This document shows positions 49,929-58,855 of a stretch of DNA of 64,000 bases, piece by piece; positions within the stretch are counted from its first letter, which is position 1; each line of letters begins with the position of its first letter. The stretch lies in assembly GCF_022179305.1 (NCBI RefSeq), contig NZ_BPQP01000059.1, positions 1 through 64,000 of the forward strand, in the 5' to 3' direction. This stretch comes from Methylobacterium iners (lineage in GTDB: Bacteria; Pseudomonadota; Alphaproteobacteria; Rhizobiales; Beijerinckiaceae). Under the pieces are notes generated by a model, which saw only the letters and a program-made list of their open reading frames with translations, ran no database searches and was not told where the DNA came from. A program made the position numbers and the translations under genes.

Positions 49929-52286
49929 TCACACGGTCCGCAGGTTGCGGATCGGACGCTCCGGCGCCAGCGCAAGGGCTGCGCTGACGATGCCGCGCGC
50001 GTCGAGGCCGTGGTTCCGGTAGAGGTCGGCGACCGTGCCGGTCTGCCCGAAGCGCTCGACGCCGAGCGCCCGGGTGCGGTGGCCACCCACCGCGCCGAGC
50101 CAGCCCAGCGTCGCCGGGTGCCCGTCGATGACCGTGACGAGGCCGCAATGCCGGGGCAGGTCGGCCAACAGCGTGCCGACATGGCTGCGAGCGCTCCGGT
50201 CTCCGGCTTCACGGGCGCGCTGCGCCGCCGTCCAGCCGGCATGGAGCCGATCGGCGGAGGTGACGGCCAAGAGCCCGATGTCGCGCCGATCCTCGGCCAT
50301 CAGACCCACCGCCTCGATCGCCTCGGGTGCGACGGCCCCGGTATAGGCGACCACGATCTCGGCGTTCGGCCCAGGCTCACGCAGCCAGTAGGCACCGGCG
50401 ACGATCGCCTCGGACAGCGCCGCCGACATGGCGCGCTGCGGCTGGGCGAGGCTGCGGGTCGAGAGCCGGAGATAGATCGAGCCGCCCTCCGGCCCCTCGA
50501 CCTGCACGTGGTCGAGGGCGTGCGCCATCAGGATCGACAGCTCGTCCACGAAGGCCGGCTCGAAGCTCGACAGCCCGTCCTGCGCCAGTCCGATCAGCGG
50601 CGTGGCGATCGATTGGTGGGCGCCGCCCTCCGGCGCCAGCGTCACGCCCGAGGGCGTCGCCGCGATGATGAAGCGCGCATCCTGGTAGCAGGCGTAGTTC
50701 AGGGCATCGAGGCCGCGGCTGATGAACGGATCGTAGAGCGTGCCGATCGGGATCAGACGCTCGCCGAACAGCCGGTGCGACAATCCCAGCGCCGAGAGCA
50801 GCAGGAAGAGGTTCATCTCGGCGATGCCGAGCTCGATGTGCTGGCCCTTGGCCGAGGCATCCCAAGCGAAGGTCGAGGGGATGCGCTCGGCCTTGAACAG
50901 GTCGCGCCGCTCTTCGCGGGCGAACAGGCCGCGCCGGTTCACCCATCCGCCGAGATTGGTCGAGACGGTGACGTCCGGCGAGGTGGTGACGATGCGCTCC
51001 GCGATCGGCGCGTCGGAGCGCCCCAGCTCGTTGAGGATCAGGCCGAAGCCGGACTGGGTCGATTGCACGGCCTGGCGCGGGCACGGGAAGTCCGCCGGCA
51101 CCGGAAGCCGGGGCGCCTCGCGCAGTCGCGTCCCCTCGGCGAAGAACGGCGCCGCGGCGATGAAGCGGCGCAGATCGTCCGCGGCCAGCGTCAGCCCCTC
51201 GAACGGCTCCCATTCCTGCCCCTCCCGGATGCCCATGCTTTCGCGGAACAGAGCCGTCTGCGCCGGGGTGAGCAGGCCGGAATGGTTGTCCTTGTGGCCG
51301 GCGAGCGGAAGCCCGAAGCCCTTGACGGTGTAGGCGATGAACACCGTCGGACGATCGTTGTCGGCGGCCTCGAAGGCGCGGATCAGGTTGGTGAGGTCGT
51401 GTCCGCCGAGGTTCCCCATCAACGCCGCGAGCTCCTGGTCCGAGCGGCGGCCGAGCAGCGCCAGCGCGTCCGGATCGTCGGCGAGGTCGGCCTCCAGGCG
51501 CCGCCGCCACGCCGGGCCGCCCTGGAAGGTCAGGGCCGCGTAGAGCTGGTTCGGCGCCGTGTCGATCCAGGCGCGCAGGCGCTCGCCGCCCGGCTCGAGG
51601 AAGGCCGCATCCATCAGCGAGCCGTACTTCAGGACCACCACGTCCCAGCCGAACGCGCGGAAGATCTCCTCGAAGCGGGTGTAGAGGCCCTCGCGGATCA
51701 CGGCGTCGAGGCTCTGCCGGTTGTAGTCGATGATCCACCACGTCCGGCGCAGGCCGTGCTTCCAGCCCTCCATGAGGGCCTCGAAGATGTTGCCCTCGTC
51801 CATCTCGGCGTCGCCGACCAGCGCCACCATCCGGCCCTCCGGCCGGTCGAGGCCCCAGCCGTGGGCGCGGACGTAGTCGCGCACCAGCGACCCGAACAGC
51901 GTCTGCGCGACGCCCAGGCCCACCGAGCCCGTCGAGAAGTCGACGTCGTCGGTGTCCTTGGTCCGCGACGGGTAGGATTGCGCGCCGCCGAACCCGCGGA
52001 AGTTCTCCAGCTTCGCGCGGGTCTGGTTGCCGGCCAGATACTGGATCGCGTGGAAGACCGGGCTCGCATGCGGCTTTACCGCGACGCGATCCTCGGGCCG
52101 CAGCACCGCGAAGTAGAGCGCCGTCATGATCGTCGCCAGCGAAGCCGAGGACGCCTGGTGTCCGCCGACCTTCATCCCGTCATGGTTCGGCCGGACGTGG
52201 TTGGCGTGGTGGATCATCCACGTGGACAGCCACAGCGCCTTGCGCTCCAGCGCGGCGAGGTAGGGCAGGCGCGGGTCGCTTCGCAT
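49929..52286 (-). CDS. Pyruvate dehydrogenase E1-like (AceE-type, homodimeric) 2-oxoacid dehydrogenase
   Basis: This thiamine diphosphate enzyme of the AceE/transketolase type has about 785 residues from ATG 52286. Family motifs are VKVGGHQASSASLATIMTAL near the N-terminus and the ThDP/Mg motif GDAEMDEGNIFEAL with its later Asn in IIDYNRQS. The C-terminal half carries GQHIELGIAEMNLFLLLSAL (catalytic Glu) and APEGGAHQSIATPLIG. Upstream starts at 52319 and 52388 exist, but family alignment begins near LPYLAALERKALWLS and they leave almost no promoter. The divergent Lrp gene recalls the mdeB/mdeR pair for 2-oxobutyrate oxidation, so 2-oxobutyrate rather than pyruvate is possible. No E2/E3 gene is adjacent. 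Confidence 0.85.
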   Translation of the reverse strand: MRSDPRLPYLAALERKALWLSTWMIHHANHVRPNHDGMKVGGHQASSASLATIMTALYFAVLRPEDRVAVKPHASPVFHAIQYLAGNQTRAKLENFRGFGGAQSYPSRTKDTDDVDFSTGSVGLGVAQTLFGSLVRDYVRAHGWGLDRPEGRMVALVGDAEMDEGNIFEALMEGWKHGLRRTWWIIDYNRQSLDAVIREGLYTRFEEIFRAFGWDVVVLKYGSLMDAAFLEPGGERLRAWIDTAPNQLYAALTFQGGPAWRRRLEADLADDPDALALLGRRSDQELAALMGNLGGHDLTNLIRAFEAADNDRPTVFIAYTVKGFGLPLAGHKDNHSGLLTPAQTALFRESMGIREGQEWEPFEGLTLAADDLRRFIAAAPFFAEGTRLREAPRLPVPADFPCPRQAVQSTQSGFGLILNELGRSDAPIAERIVTTSPDVTVSTNLGGWVNRRGLFAREERRDLFKAERIPSTFAWDASAKGQHIELGIAEMNLFLLLSALGLSHRLFGERLIPIGTLYDPFISRGLDALNYACYQDARFIIAATPSGVTLAPEGGAHQSIATPLIGLAQDGLSSFEPAFVDELSILMAHALDHVQVEGPEGGSIYLRLSTRSLAQPQRAMSAALSEAIVAGAYWLREPGPNAEIVVAYTGAVAPEAIEAVGLMAEDRRDIGLLAVTSADRLHAGWTAAQRAREAGDRSARSHVGTLLADLPRHCGLVTVIDGHPATLGWLGAVGGHRTRALGVERFGQTGTVADLYRNHGLDARGIVSAALALAPERPIRNLRTV

Positions 52287-52413
52287 CGATGTCGGGCCCT
52301 CGAAGGAGACCCGTACCATGCCACCGCCGATGGGGCAGGATTTGCCAAACTCGGCGCCCGCATCCAGGATTTCGGTGACATCCGCCAATCGCGCGCCGGT
52401 TCAGGGTGAAATC

Positions 52414-52881
52414 ATGCAGAGGCGCCAGATCGACGCCATCGACCGGAAGATCCTCGCCGAGATGCAGCGGGACGGCCGGGTGACGGTCCAGGATCTCGCC
52501 GCCCGCATCGGTCTCTCGGCCTCGCCGTGCCTGCGCCGGATCCGATGGCTGGAGGAGGCAGGCATCCTCAAGGGCTATGTCGCCCTCGTCGATCAGGCCA
52601 AGGTCGGGCTGCCGATCAGCGTGTTCGCCTCGGTGAAGCTGGAGCGGCAGCGGGAGGAGGAACTCGACCGCTTCGCCGAGGCGGTGGCGCGCTGGCCGGA
52701 GGTGGTCGAGTGCTACCTGATGACCGGGCGGCACGATTACCTCGTGCGCGTCGTGGTGCCGGATCTCGCCGCCTACGAGCGCTTCCTGAAGGACAAGCTC
52801 ACGCGCCTCGACGGCGTCGGATCGATCGAGTCGAGCTTCGCGTTGGGACAGGTGAAGTACACCAACGTCTTGCCGGTTTAG
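52414..52881 (+). CDS. Lrp/AsnC-family transcriptional regulator
   Basis: The 155-residue protein has an HTH region (IDRKILAEMQRDGRVTVQDL, ARIGLSASPCLRRIRWLEEA) and a RAM ligand-binding domain (VVECYLMTGRHDYLVRVVVP, ERFLKDKLTRLDGVGSIESS). ATG 52414 is the family-typical start. It is divergent from the AceE-like gene and probably regulates it in response to an amino acid. Confidence 0.92.
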   Translation: MQRRQIDAIDRKILAEMQRDGRVTVQDLAARIGLSASPCLRRIRWLEEAGILKGYVALVDQAKVGLPISVFASVKLERQREEELDRFAEAVARWPEVVECYLMTGRHDYLVRVVVPDLAAYERFLKDKLTRLDGVGSIESSFALGQVKYTNVLPV

Positions 52882-53029
52882 CTCTCACCCGTCGTGGGAT
52901 TGTTGCGCATACGGATTGCTCGGGCCCGCGTTCCCGCCGGAACCGCCGTGGTGACTTGTCGTGGACCCATGGACGAATGATCGAGAGCCGGGGCGTCGCA
53001 CGCATGTCCCCCGTTAGCGGAGGAAGGCC

Positions 53030-54397
53030 ATGTCGATGTTCGCCAAGCTCGCGCTTCGCGCGGCGGAGGGTAGGCCGGCCCGCGTCGGCCTGATCGGCGC
53101 CGGCAAGTTCGGCTCGATGTTCCTGTCCCAGGCGTGGCGGGTTCCCGGCATCCACTTGGTGGGCGTGTGCGATCTCTCGCCCGCCCGCGCGCAGGACGCG
53201 ATGCGGCGCGTCGGCTGGCCCGACGCGCGCTTCCGGGTCGGATCGCTGGAGGAGGCTGCCCGAACTTCGGCCACCTTCGTGACCGAGGATACCGAGGCGC
53301 TGATCGCCAGCCCTTTCATCGACATCGTCATCGACGCGACGGGCAGCCCGGCGGCCGGCATCCGCCACGTGCTGAGGGCCTGCGAGCACCGCAAGCACAT
53401 CGTCATGGTCAACGTGGAGGCGGACGCGCTGGCCGGTCCGCTTCTGGCCCGCCGCGCCGCGGAGGCCGGCATCATCTACTCGATGGCCTCGGGCGATCAG
53501 CCGGCGCTGATCGCCGAACTCGTCGACTGGGCGCGCACCATCGGCCTCGAGGTGATCTGCGCGGGCAAGGGCACGAAGTACCTTCCGGCCTATCACCAAT
53601 CGACGCCGGACACGGTCTGGGGCCATTACGGCTTCACGGAGGAACAGGTCGCGGGCGGCGACTTCAACCCGCAGATGTTCAACTCCTTCCTCGACGGCAC
53701 CAAGTCGGCCCTCGAGATGGCGGCGGTCGCCAATGCCTGCGACCTCAGCCCGCCGGACGACGGGCTGGCCTTCCCCCCGTGCGGCGTGGACGATCTGCCC
53801 ACCGTGCTGCGTCCCGCCGCGGACGGGGGGATCCTCGCCAAGCGGGGCACCGTCGAGGTCGTCTCGTCGCTGGAGCGCGATGGGCGGCCCGTGTTCCGCG
53901 ACCTGCGCTGGGGCGTCTACGCGGTGTTCCATGCGCCGACCGAGTACGTGCGGGACTGCTTCGCGCAGTACGGCCTCAAGACCGACGCCAGCGGCCGTTA
54001 CGCGGCGATGTACAAGCCCTATCACCTGATCGGGCTCGAACTCGGAACCTCGGTCGCGAGCATCGCCACGCGCGGCGAGCCGACCGGCGCGACGAAGGAC
54101 TGGCGCGCCGACGTGATCGCCGTCGCCAAGCGTGCGCTCGCCGAGGGCGAGACCCTCGACGGCGAGGGTGGCTTCACGGTGTTCGGCAAGGTCGTCCCCG
54201 CCGAGACATCGTTGTCCCTCGGGGCCGTTCCCATGGGCTTGGCGCATGGGCTGATCCTGCGCAACGCCGTCGCAGAGCATCGGCCGATCCGATGGTCGGA
54301 CGTGACCTATGACGCGACCCATCACGCCATCGGCTTTCGTCGAGACATGGAGGCGCTGTTCAGAACGGAAATGGGCCTCGATCCGGCCGGCGCCTGA
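53030..54397 (+). CDS. NAD(P)-dependent oxidoreductase with C-terminal SAF-like domain (COG4091 type)
   Basis: The 455-residue protein has an N-terminal Rossmann fold with RVGLIGAGKFGSMFLSQAWR (GxGxxG) and DIVIDATGSPAAGIRHVLRA. A central domain carries SGDQPALIAELVDWARTIGL and GKGTKYLPAYHQSTPDTVWG. The C-terminal SAF-like part is seen at PAETSLSLGAVPMGLAHGLI. The group is annotated as predicted homoserine dehydrogenase but usually accompanies sugar-acid catabolism genes, and its reaction is uncertain. ATG 53030 follows a GCGGAGGAAGG ribosome-binding site. It is convergent with the FCD regulator at 54443. Confidence 0.8.
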   Translation: MSMFAKLALRAAEGRPARVGLIGAGKFGSMFLSQAWRVPGIHLVGVCDLSPARAQDAMRRVGWPDARFRVGSLEEAARTSATFVTEDTEALIASPFIDIVIDATGSPAAGIRHVLRACEHRKHIVMVNVEADALAGPLLARRAAEAGIIYSMASGDQPALIAELVDWARTIGLEVICAGKGTKYLPAYHQSTPDTVWGHYGFTEEQVAGGDFNPQMFNSFLDGTKSALEMAAVANACDLSPPDDGLAFPPCGVDDLPTVLRPAADGGILAKRGTVEVVSSLERDGRPVFRDLRWGVYAVFHAPTEYVRDCFAQYGLKTDASGRYAAMYKPYHLIGLELGTSVASIATRGEPTGATKDWRADVIAVAKRALAEGETLDGEGGFTVFGKVVPAETSLSLGAVPMGLAHGLILRNAVAEHRPIRWSDVTYDATHHAIGFRRDMEALFRTEMGLDPAGA

Positions 54398-54442
54398 GGC
54401 CGCCGACGAGCGAGCCCTTGGCAATCCTCGCCATCGACGGTC

Positions 54443-55147
54443 TCAGAGGTGCTTCAGGCCAAAACTGGCGAGCAAGGGAAGAAGCTCGTCGCGGGCCCGC
54501 ACGCGATGCCGGTGCGCCCGCTCCTGGGCCGCCTCGGCGTCGCCGGTCCGGATCGCTTCGATGATCTGCCGGTGTTCCGACACCGAGGCGTTGAGCTCAC
54601 GCCGGAGCTTGAGGGTGAGCATGCGAGCGCGGTGCGCCTGGTCGTTGATCGTCTGGTTGATCCGGATCATGCGGCCGTTCCCGGCCCGCTCGACGAGCGT
54701 GCGGTGGAAGCCTTCATCCGCCCGCCCCCAGGCTGCGAGATCACCTGCCGCCTCGGCTTCCGCCATGGTCGTCGTCAGGCGGGAGAGCTCCGCGGCGGTG
54801 GCCTCGCGCCGGACCTCCGGCATATCCGCCAGCAAGGCCGCCGCGCGTCCCTCGATGGCGATGACGACGTCGTAGATCTCGCGCACATCCTCCGGCGCCA
54901 GCGCACAGATGAGGATGCCCTTCCGGGGGAGGATCCGGACCAGACCGTCTTCCTGCAGGCGGATGGCGGCCTCGTGGACGGGGGTGCGGCTCATGCCCAG
55001 GCGCAGGGCGATCTCCTGCTCTGACGCCTGATAGCCGGGCGGGAAGCGGGATTCGCGAATCTCATCCTTCATCGCCGCGTAGGCGTCCTCCACGAGCGAC
55101 GGACGTCGGTCGGCGGACTCATCCTTGTCAGCGCGGCCCCGAATCAT
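54443..55147 (-). CDS. GntR-family transcriptional regulator (FCD), likely tartrate-region regulator
   Basis: The 234-residue protein has an HTH with FPPGYQASEQEIALRLGMSR and TPVHEAAIRLQEDGLVRILP (about 25-85), then an FCD domain with DEGFHRTLVERAGNGRMIRI and SEHRQIIEAIRTGDAEAAQE. ATG 55147 is preferred to the one at 55186 because an 18-bp palindrome (55177-55194) would otherwise lie inside the gene. Copies of that palindrome sit before the tartrate genes and before the sorbosone-dehydrogenase gene, making this the likely regulator of both, and of itself. Confidence 0.88.
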   Translation of the reverse strand: MIRGRADKDESADRRPSLVEDAYAAMKDEIRESRFPPGYQASEQEIALRLGMSRTPVHEAAIRLQEDGLVRILPRKGILICALAPEDVREIYDVVIAIEGRAAALLADMPEVRREATAAELSRLTTTMAEAEAAGDLAAWGRADEGFHRTLVERAGNGRMIRINQTINDQAHRARMLTLKLRRELNASVSEHRQIIEAIRTGDAEAAQERAHRHRVRARDELLPLLASFGLKHL

Positions 55148-55176
55148 CGCGATCTCCAAGCAGAACCCATGCCCGC

Positions 55177-55194
55177 CAACTTCCATGGAGGTTG
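55177..55194. promoter_or_regulatory. 18-bp palindromic operator, copy 1
   Basis: CAACTTCCATGGAGGTTG matches the palindrome CAACTTCCATGGAAGTTG at 17 of 18 positions. It lies 30 bp upstream of the FCD regulator start. Its centre is 62 bp from copy 2, about six helical turns. Confidence 0.7.
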
Positions 55195-55238
55195 TGATGG
55201 AAGATTGACAGCCGAACCGCCAGACTCCTATCTCGTAT

Positions 55239-55256
55239 CACCTTGCATGGAAGTTG
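55239..55256. promoter_or_regulatory. 18-bp palindromic operator, copy 2
   Basis: CACCTTGCATGGAAGTTG matches the same palindrome at 16 of 18 positions. The surrounding 24 bp (55242-55265) are identical to those at 59136-59159. It faces the tartrate genes. Confidence 0.7.
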
Positions 55257-55326
55257 GCGCTCAAGTTTTACCGCCCGTCAGACGCGCGCAGGAGGAAGGG
55301 ATGGGGCGCTCCTTTGGGCAGGCACT

Positions 55327-55521
55327 ATGCGCAAGGTCGCATCGCGCTTGGTTCCGTTCCTCTGCCTTCTCTCCTTCGTCGCCCGACTCGTCGCCTCCAT
55401 GGGCCTGATGCCGACCGGCGGCGCGGCCTCAGTCACCGCGCTCAACGCGATCGGCAGTCTCGGCGGCCGTCACCTTTATCGTCGCCCGATCGGGGCGGCA
55501 GGCCGCGCCGTGGCGCGCTGA
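55327..55521 (+). pseudogene. MFS transporter remnant (ACS/tartrate-permease type) with internal deletion
   Basis: The 64-residue frame reads MRKVASRLVPFLCLLSFVAR, which resembles the conserved first membrane segment of ACS-family organic anion permeases (typically RLVPFLCLLYFVAYLDR). It then jumps to TGGAASVTALNAIGSLGG, which resembles the segment near the last membrane helices of the same family. About 370 residues are missing. After GSLGG a shift of one frame gives VTFIVARSG, closer to the usual continuation. It sits directly before tartrate dehydrogenase, where a tartrate permease would be expected. Assignment rests on motif memory, not a search. Confidence 0.55.
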
Positions 55522-55552
55522 CGCCAAGCCCTCGTTCCTACGGAGACCCGCT

Positions 55553-56629
55553 ATGAAGACCTACAGGATCGCCGCCATCCCCGCCGACGGCATCGGCGTC
55601 GAGGTCATCGCCGCCGGGATCGAGGTGCTCGACGCCCTGGCCGCGAAGACCGGGTTGTTCGCCTTCGCCTTCGACCATTTCGACTGGGGCTCGGACTACT
55701 ACAAGCGGCACGGCGTGATGATGCCGGCGGACGGGCGCGACCAGATCCGCAACCACGACGCGATCCTCTTCGGCGCGGTCGGCGCCCCCGACGTGCCCGA
55801 CCACATCACGCTCTGGGGCCTGCGGCTCGCCATCTGCCAGCCCTTCGACCAGTACGCCAATGTCCGCCCGACCCGGATTCTGCCCGGCATCACGAGCCCG
55901 CTGCGCCACGTCACCGGCCCCGAGCTCGACTGGGTGATCGTGCGCGAGAATTCCGAGGGCGAGTACGCGGGCGTCGGAGGGCGCGTCCACCAGGGCCACC
56001 CGAACGAGGTCGCCACGGATGTCTCGATGATGACCCGCTCGGGCGTCGACCGCATCATCCGCTTCGCGTTCGAGCTCGCTCGGTCGCGGCCGCGCAAGCT
56101 CTTGACCGTCGTCACCAAGTCGAACGCCCAGCGCCACGCCATGGTGATGTGGGACGAGATCGCGGCGGAAGTCGCCCGGGACTTCCCCGACGTGACCTGG
56201 GACAAGATGCTGGTCGACGCCATGACCATGCGCATGACGATGAAGCCCGAGACGCTGGACACCATCGTGGCCACGAACCTGCACGCCGACATCCTCTCGG
56301 ACCTCGCCGCGGCGCTCGCCGGCTCGCTCGGCATCGCGCCCACCGCCAACCTGAACCCGGAGCGCACCTACCCGTCGATGTTCGAGCCGATACACGGCTC
56401 GGCCTTCGACATCGCCGGCAAGGGCATCGCCAACCCGATCGCGACCTTCTGGACCGCCTGTCAGATGCTGGAGCACCTCGGCGAGAAGCCGGCGGCCGAC
56501 CGGCTCATGCGCGCGGTCGAGCGTGTCACCGCCGACCCGAGCCTGCACACGCCCGATCTCGGCGGCAAGGCGACCACACGCCAGGTGACGGATGCCGTCA
56601 CCGCCGCCGTCCAGGGCGACAACGAGTAG
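55553..56629 (+). CDS. ttuC: Tartrate dehydrogenase / decarboxylating beta-hydroxyacid dehydrogenase
   Basis: The 358-residue enzyme of the isocitrate/isopropylmalate/tartrate dehydrogenase family has IAAIPADGIGVEVIAAGIEV, FDWGSDYYKRHGVMMPADG and ILFGAVGAPDVPDHITLWGL. VRENSEGEYAGVGGRVHQG is followed by the metal/substrate region ATNLHADILSDLAAALAGSL and the NAD-binding FEPIHGSAFDIAGKG. WGSDYY and PDHITLWGL are characteristic of tartrate dehydrogenases (L-tartrate and meso-tartrate, D-malate). It follows operator copy 2 and the permease remnant; tarD follows after 38 bp. Confidence 0.92.
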   Translation: MKTYRIAAIPADGIGVEVIAAGIEVLDALAAKTGLFAFAFDHFDWGSDYYKRHGVMMPADGRDQIRNHDAILFGAVGAPDVPDHITLWGLRLAICQPFDQYANVRPTRILPGITSPLRHVTGPELDWVIVRENSEGEYAGVGGRVHQGHPNEVATDVSMMTRSGVDRIIRFAFELARSRPRKLLTVVTKSNAQRHAMVMWDEIAAEVARDFPDVTWDKMLVDAMTMRMTMKPETLDTIVATNLHADILSDLAAALAGSLGIAPTANLNPERTYPSMFEPIHGSAFDIAGKGIANPIATFWTACQMLEHLGEKPAADRLMRAVERVTADPSLHTPDLGGKATTRQVTDAVTAAVQGDNE

Positions 56630-56667
56630 GGTCGCTGCCGCGATCCCGCTCGCCAAGGAGGAACCCC

Positions 56668-57831
56668 ATGCGCATCGTCGACGTCCGCGAGATCACGAAG
56701 CCGATCGCCTCGCCGATCCGCAACGCCTATATCGACTTCTCGAAGATGACCGCGAGCCTCGTGGCCGTGGTCACCGACGTCGAGCGGGACGGCCGCCGGG
56801 TCGTCGGCTACGGCTTCAACTCGAACGGCCGCTACGGCCAGGGCGGCCTCATCCGCGAGCGTTTTCGGGATCGTCTGCTGGAGGCCGACCCGAAGAGCGT
56901 CCTGAACCAGGCGGGCGACAACCTCGACCCGCACAAGCTCTGGGCCGCGATGATGGCCAACGAGAAGCCGGGCGGCCACGGCGAGCGCTCGGTGGCGGTC
57001 GGCACCCTGGACATGGCGATCTGGGACGCGGCGGCCAAGATCGCCGGCCAGCCGCTCTTCCGGATGCTGGCCGAGCGGGAGGGGCGCGAGGCCGACCCGC
57101 GCGTCTTCGTCTACGCCGCCGGCGGCTACTACTATCCCGGCAAGGACGACACGGCGTTGCGCGGCGAGATGCGCAGCTATCTGAACCGCGGCTACAATGT
57201 CGTGAAGATGAAGATCGGCGGCGCCCCGATCGCGGAGGACCGGCGCCGCATCGAGGCGGTCCTCGACGAGATCGGGTCCGAGGCGCGGCTCGCGGTCGAC
57301 GCCAACGGACGCTTCGACCTCGAGACCGGCATCGCCTACGCCCGGATGCTGCGGGAGTACCCGCTGTTCTGGTACGAGGAGGCCGGCGACCCCCTCGACT
57401 ACGCCCTGCAGGCCGCGCTCTCGGAGTTCTATCCGGGCCCGATGGCCACCGGCGAGAACCTGTTCTCGCACCAGGACGCCCGTAACCTCCTGCGCTACGG
57501 CGGGCTGCGGCCGGACCGCGACTGGCTGCAATTCGACTGCGCCCTGTCCTACGGCCTCGTCGAATACCTGCGCACCCTCGACGTGCTCGCGCAGTTCGGC
57601 TGGTCGCCCACCCGCTGCATCCCGCATGGCGGGCACCAGATGTCGCTCAACATCGCGGCCGGCCTAGGCCTCGGCGGCAACGAGAGCTATCCCGACCTGT
57701 TCCAGCCCTATGGCGGCTTCCCCGACGGCGTCAGGGTCGAGGACGGCCACATCGTCATGCCGGACATCCCCGGCATCGGCTTCGAGGGCAAGGCCGACCT
57801 GATCAGGGTGATGCGCGAACTCGCCGAGTAG
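56668..57831 (+). CDS. tarD: D(-)-tartrate dehydratase, enolase superfamily
   Basis: The 387-residue enolase-superfamily enzyme converts D-tartrate to oxaloacetate. Landmarks are YGFNSNGRYGQGGLIRERF, the catalytic KMK with Lys182, metal ligands Asp211 (AVDANGR), Glu237 (FWYEE) and Glu263 (TGENLFS), and His320 in CIPHGGHQMS. These agree, with a two-residue offset, with Lys184/His322 of Bradyrhizobium D-tartrate dehydratase (389 residues), to which the sequence appears very close throughout. ATG 56668 follows a CAAGGAGGA ribosome-binding site. Together with the dehydrogenase it covers different tartrate stereoisomers. Confidence 0.93.
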   Translation: MRIVDVREITKPIASPIRNAYIDFSKMTASLVAVVTDVERDGRRVVGYGFNSNGRYGQGGLIRERFRDRLLEADPKSVLNQAGDNLDPHKLWAAMMANEKPGGHGERSVAVGTLDMAIWDAAAKIAGQPLFRMLAEREGREADPRVFVYAAGGYYYPGKDDTALRGEMRSYLNRGYNVVKMKIGGAPIAEDRRRIEAVLDEIGSEARLAVDANGRFDLETGIAYARMLREYPLFWYEEAGDPLDYALQAALSEFYPGPMATGENLFSHQDARNLLRYGGLRPDRDWLQFDCALSYGLVEYLRTLDVLAQFGWSPTRCIPHGGHQMSLNIAAGLGLGGNESYPDLFQPYGGFPDGVRVEDGHIVMPDIPGIGFEGKADLIRVMRELAE

Positions 57832-57916
57832 ACCGCCGCGCGTCGCCCTCGGGGACGCTGCTGGTCATCGCCAATTCTCCCGCCAAGCCTATCTCCCGCC
57901 GAGCCTACGGCCCCGA

Positions 57917-58855
57917 TCAAGGGCCCGCCATGCGGGCGCGGGGGTCGACGCGGGCGATGCGGGACAGGAGGTAGTCGACCTCGGCCTTTCCTTGAGCCGA
58001 CAGGCTCGCGGCGGGCTTGCGCTGGGCGTCGGAGGCGAAGATCCCGCGCCTCTGGAAGACGTATTTGCGCACCGCGAGGCCGAGTGGACCCTGCTGCTGC
58101 TCGTAGCGGAGATACGGTAAGTGGGCGTCGAAGAGGTCGTGCGCCGCGTCGCGCTCGCCCGCCGCCGACATTCGCACGACGTCCACCAACATCTCGGGAA
58201 AGGCGTAGCCGGTATTGGCACCGTCCGCGCCGCGCTCCATCTCGAAATCGAGGAACAGCCCGCCATTGCCCACCAGGATTGCGATGTGGCGCATCGAGCC
58301 GTCCCGCTCGAAGCCGCGCAGGGCCGTGATCTTGTCCAGCCCCGGCCAATCCTCGTGCTTGAGCATGACGCAGGACGGATTCTCGGTGACGATCCGGCGG
58401 ATGACGGCGGGCGTCATGATGACCGAGAAGGTCAGCGGATAATCCTGGATCACGAAGGGCACGTCGGGGCCGATCGCCTCGGCGGCGTTCCGGTAATAGG
58501 CGACGACCTGGTCGTCGGTGCGAAGCGTGTTTGGTGGGCCGATCATGACGCCGGCCGCGCCCAGATCCATCACCTCGCGGGCGAGCGAGCGCATGGCGGC
58601 GAAGCCCGGCGCCGAGACACCAACGAGGACGGGCACGTTCATGCGCCCGATGACCCGCTTGGCGATGGCCACGGCCTCGGCGTGATCGAGCTTTGGCGCC
58701 TCGCCGAGCTGGCCGAGGATGGTGAGGCCGTCGACACCCGCCCCGAGAAAGAACTCGGACATTCGGTCGAGCGAGGTCTCGTCGATCCGGCCGTCGGGAT
58801 GGAAGGGCGTCGGGGCGATCGGGATCACGCCCTTGATCGCGCTGGTGAGAGCCAT
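57917..58855 (-). CDS. Dihydrodipicolinate synthase-family aldolase/lyase
   Basis: The 312-residue class I aldolase of the DapA/NanA superfamily has the N-terminal GVIPIAPTPFHPDGRID, GQLGEAPKL in place of the GTTGE loop, Tyr139 in IQDYPLTFSV, and Schiff-base Lys166 in CVMLKHEDWPG. The altered loop argues against true DapA; members of this type cleave or dehydrate 2-keto acids in sugar-acid pathways. It is transcribed toward tarD, and its start faces the sorbosone-dehydrogenase gene across a 484-bp region with operator copy 3. The substrate is unknown. Confidence 0.85.
   Translation of the reverse strand: MALTSAIKGVIPIAPTPFHPDGRIDETSLDRMSEFFLGAGVDGLTILGQLGEAPKLDHAEAVAIAKRVIGRMNVPVLVGVSAPGFAAMRSLAREVMDLGAAGVMIGPPNTLRTDDQVVAYYRNAAEAIGPDVPFVIQDYPLTFSVIMTPAVIRRIVTENPSCVMLKHEDWPGLDKITALRGFERDGSMRHIAILVGNGGLFLDFEMERGADGANTGYAFPEMLVDVVRMSAAGERDAAHDLFDAHLPYLRYEQQQGPLGLAVRKYVFQRRGIFASDAQRKPAASLSAQGKAEVDYLLSRIARVDPRARMAGP

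Noticed and set aside
49638-52409. 923-codon + strand frame opposite the AceE-like gene
   Set aside because: No motifs and mirror-type composition; the minus strand carries intact thiamine-enzyme motifs.
57917-58855. Biosynthetic dihydrodipicolinate synthase (dapA)
   Set aside because: The GTTGE substrate loop is replaced and the gene lies in a tartrate/sugar-acid cluster, so a catabolic paralogue is more likely.
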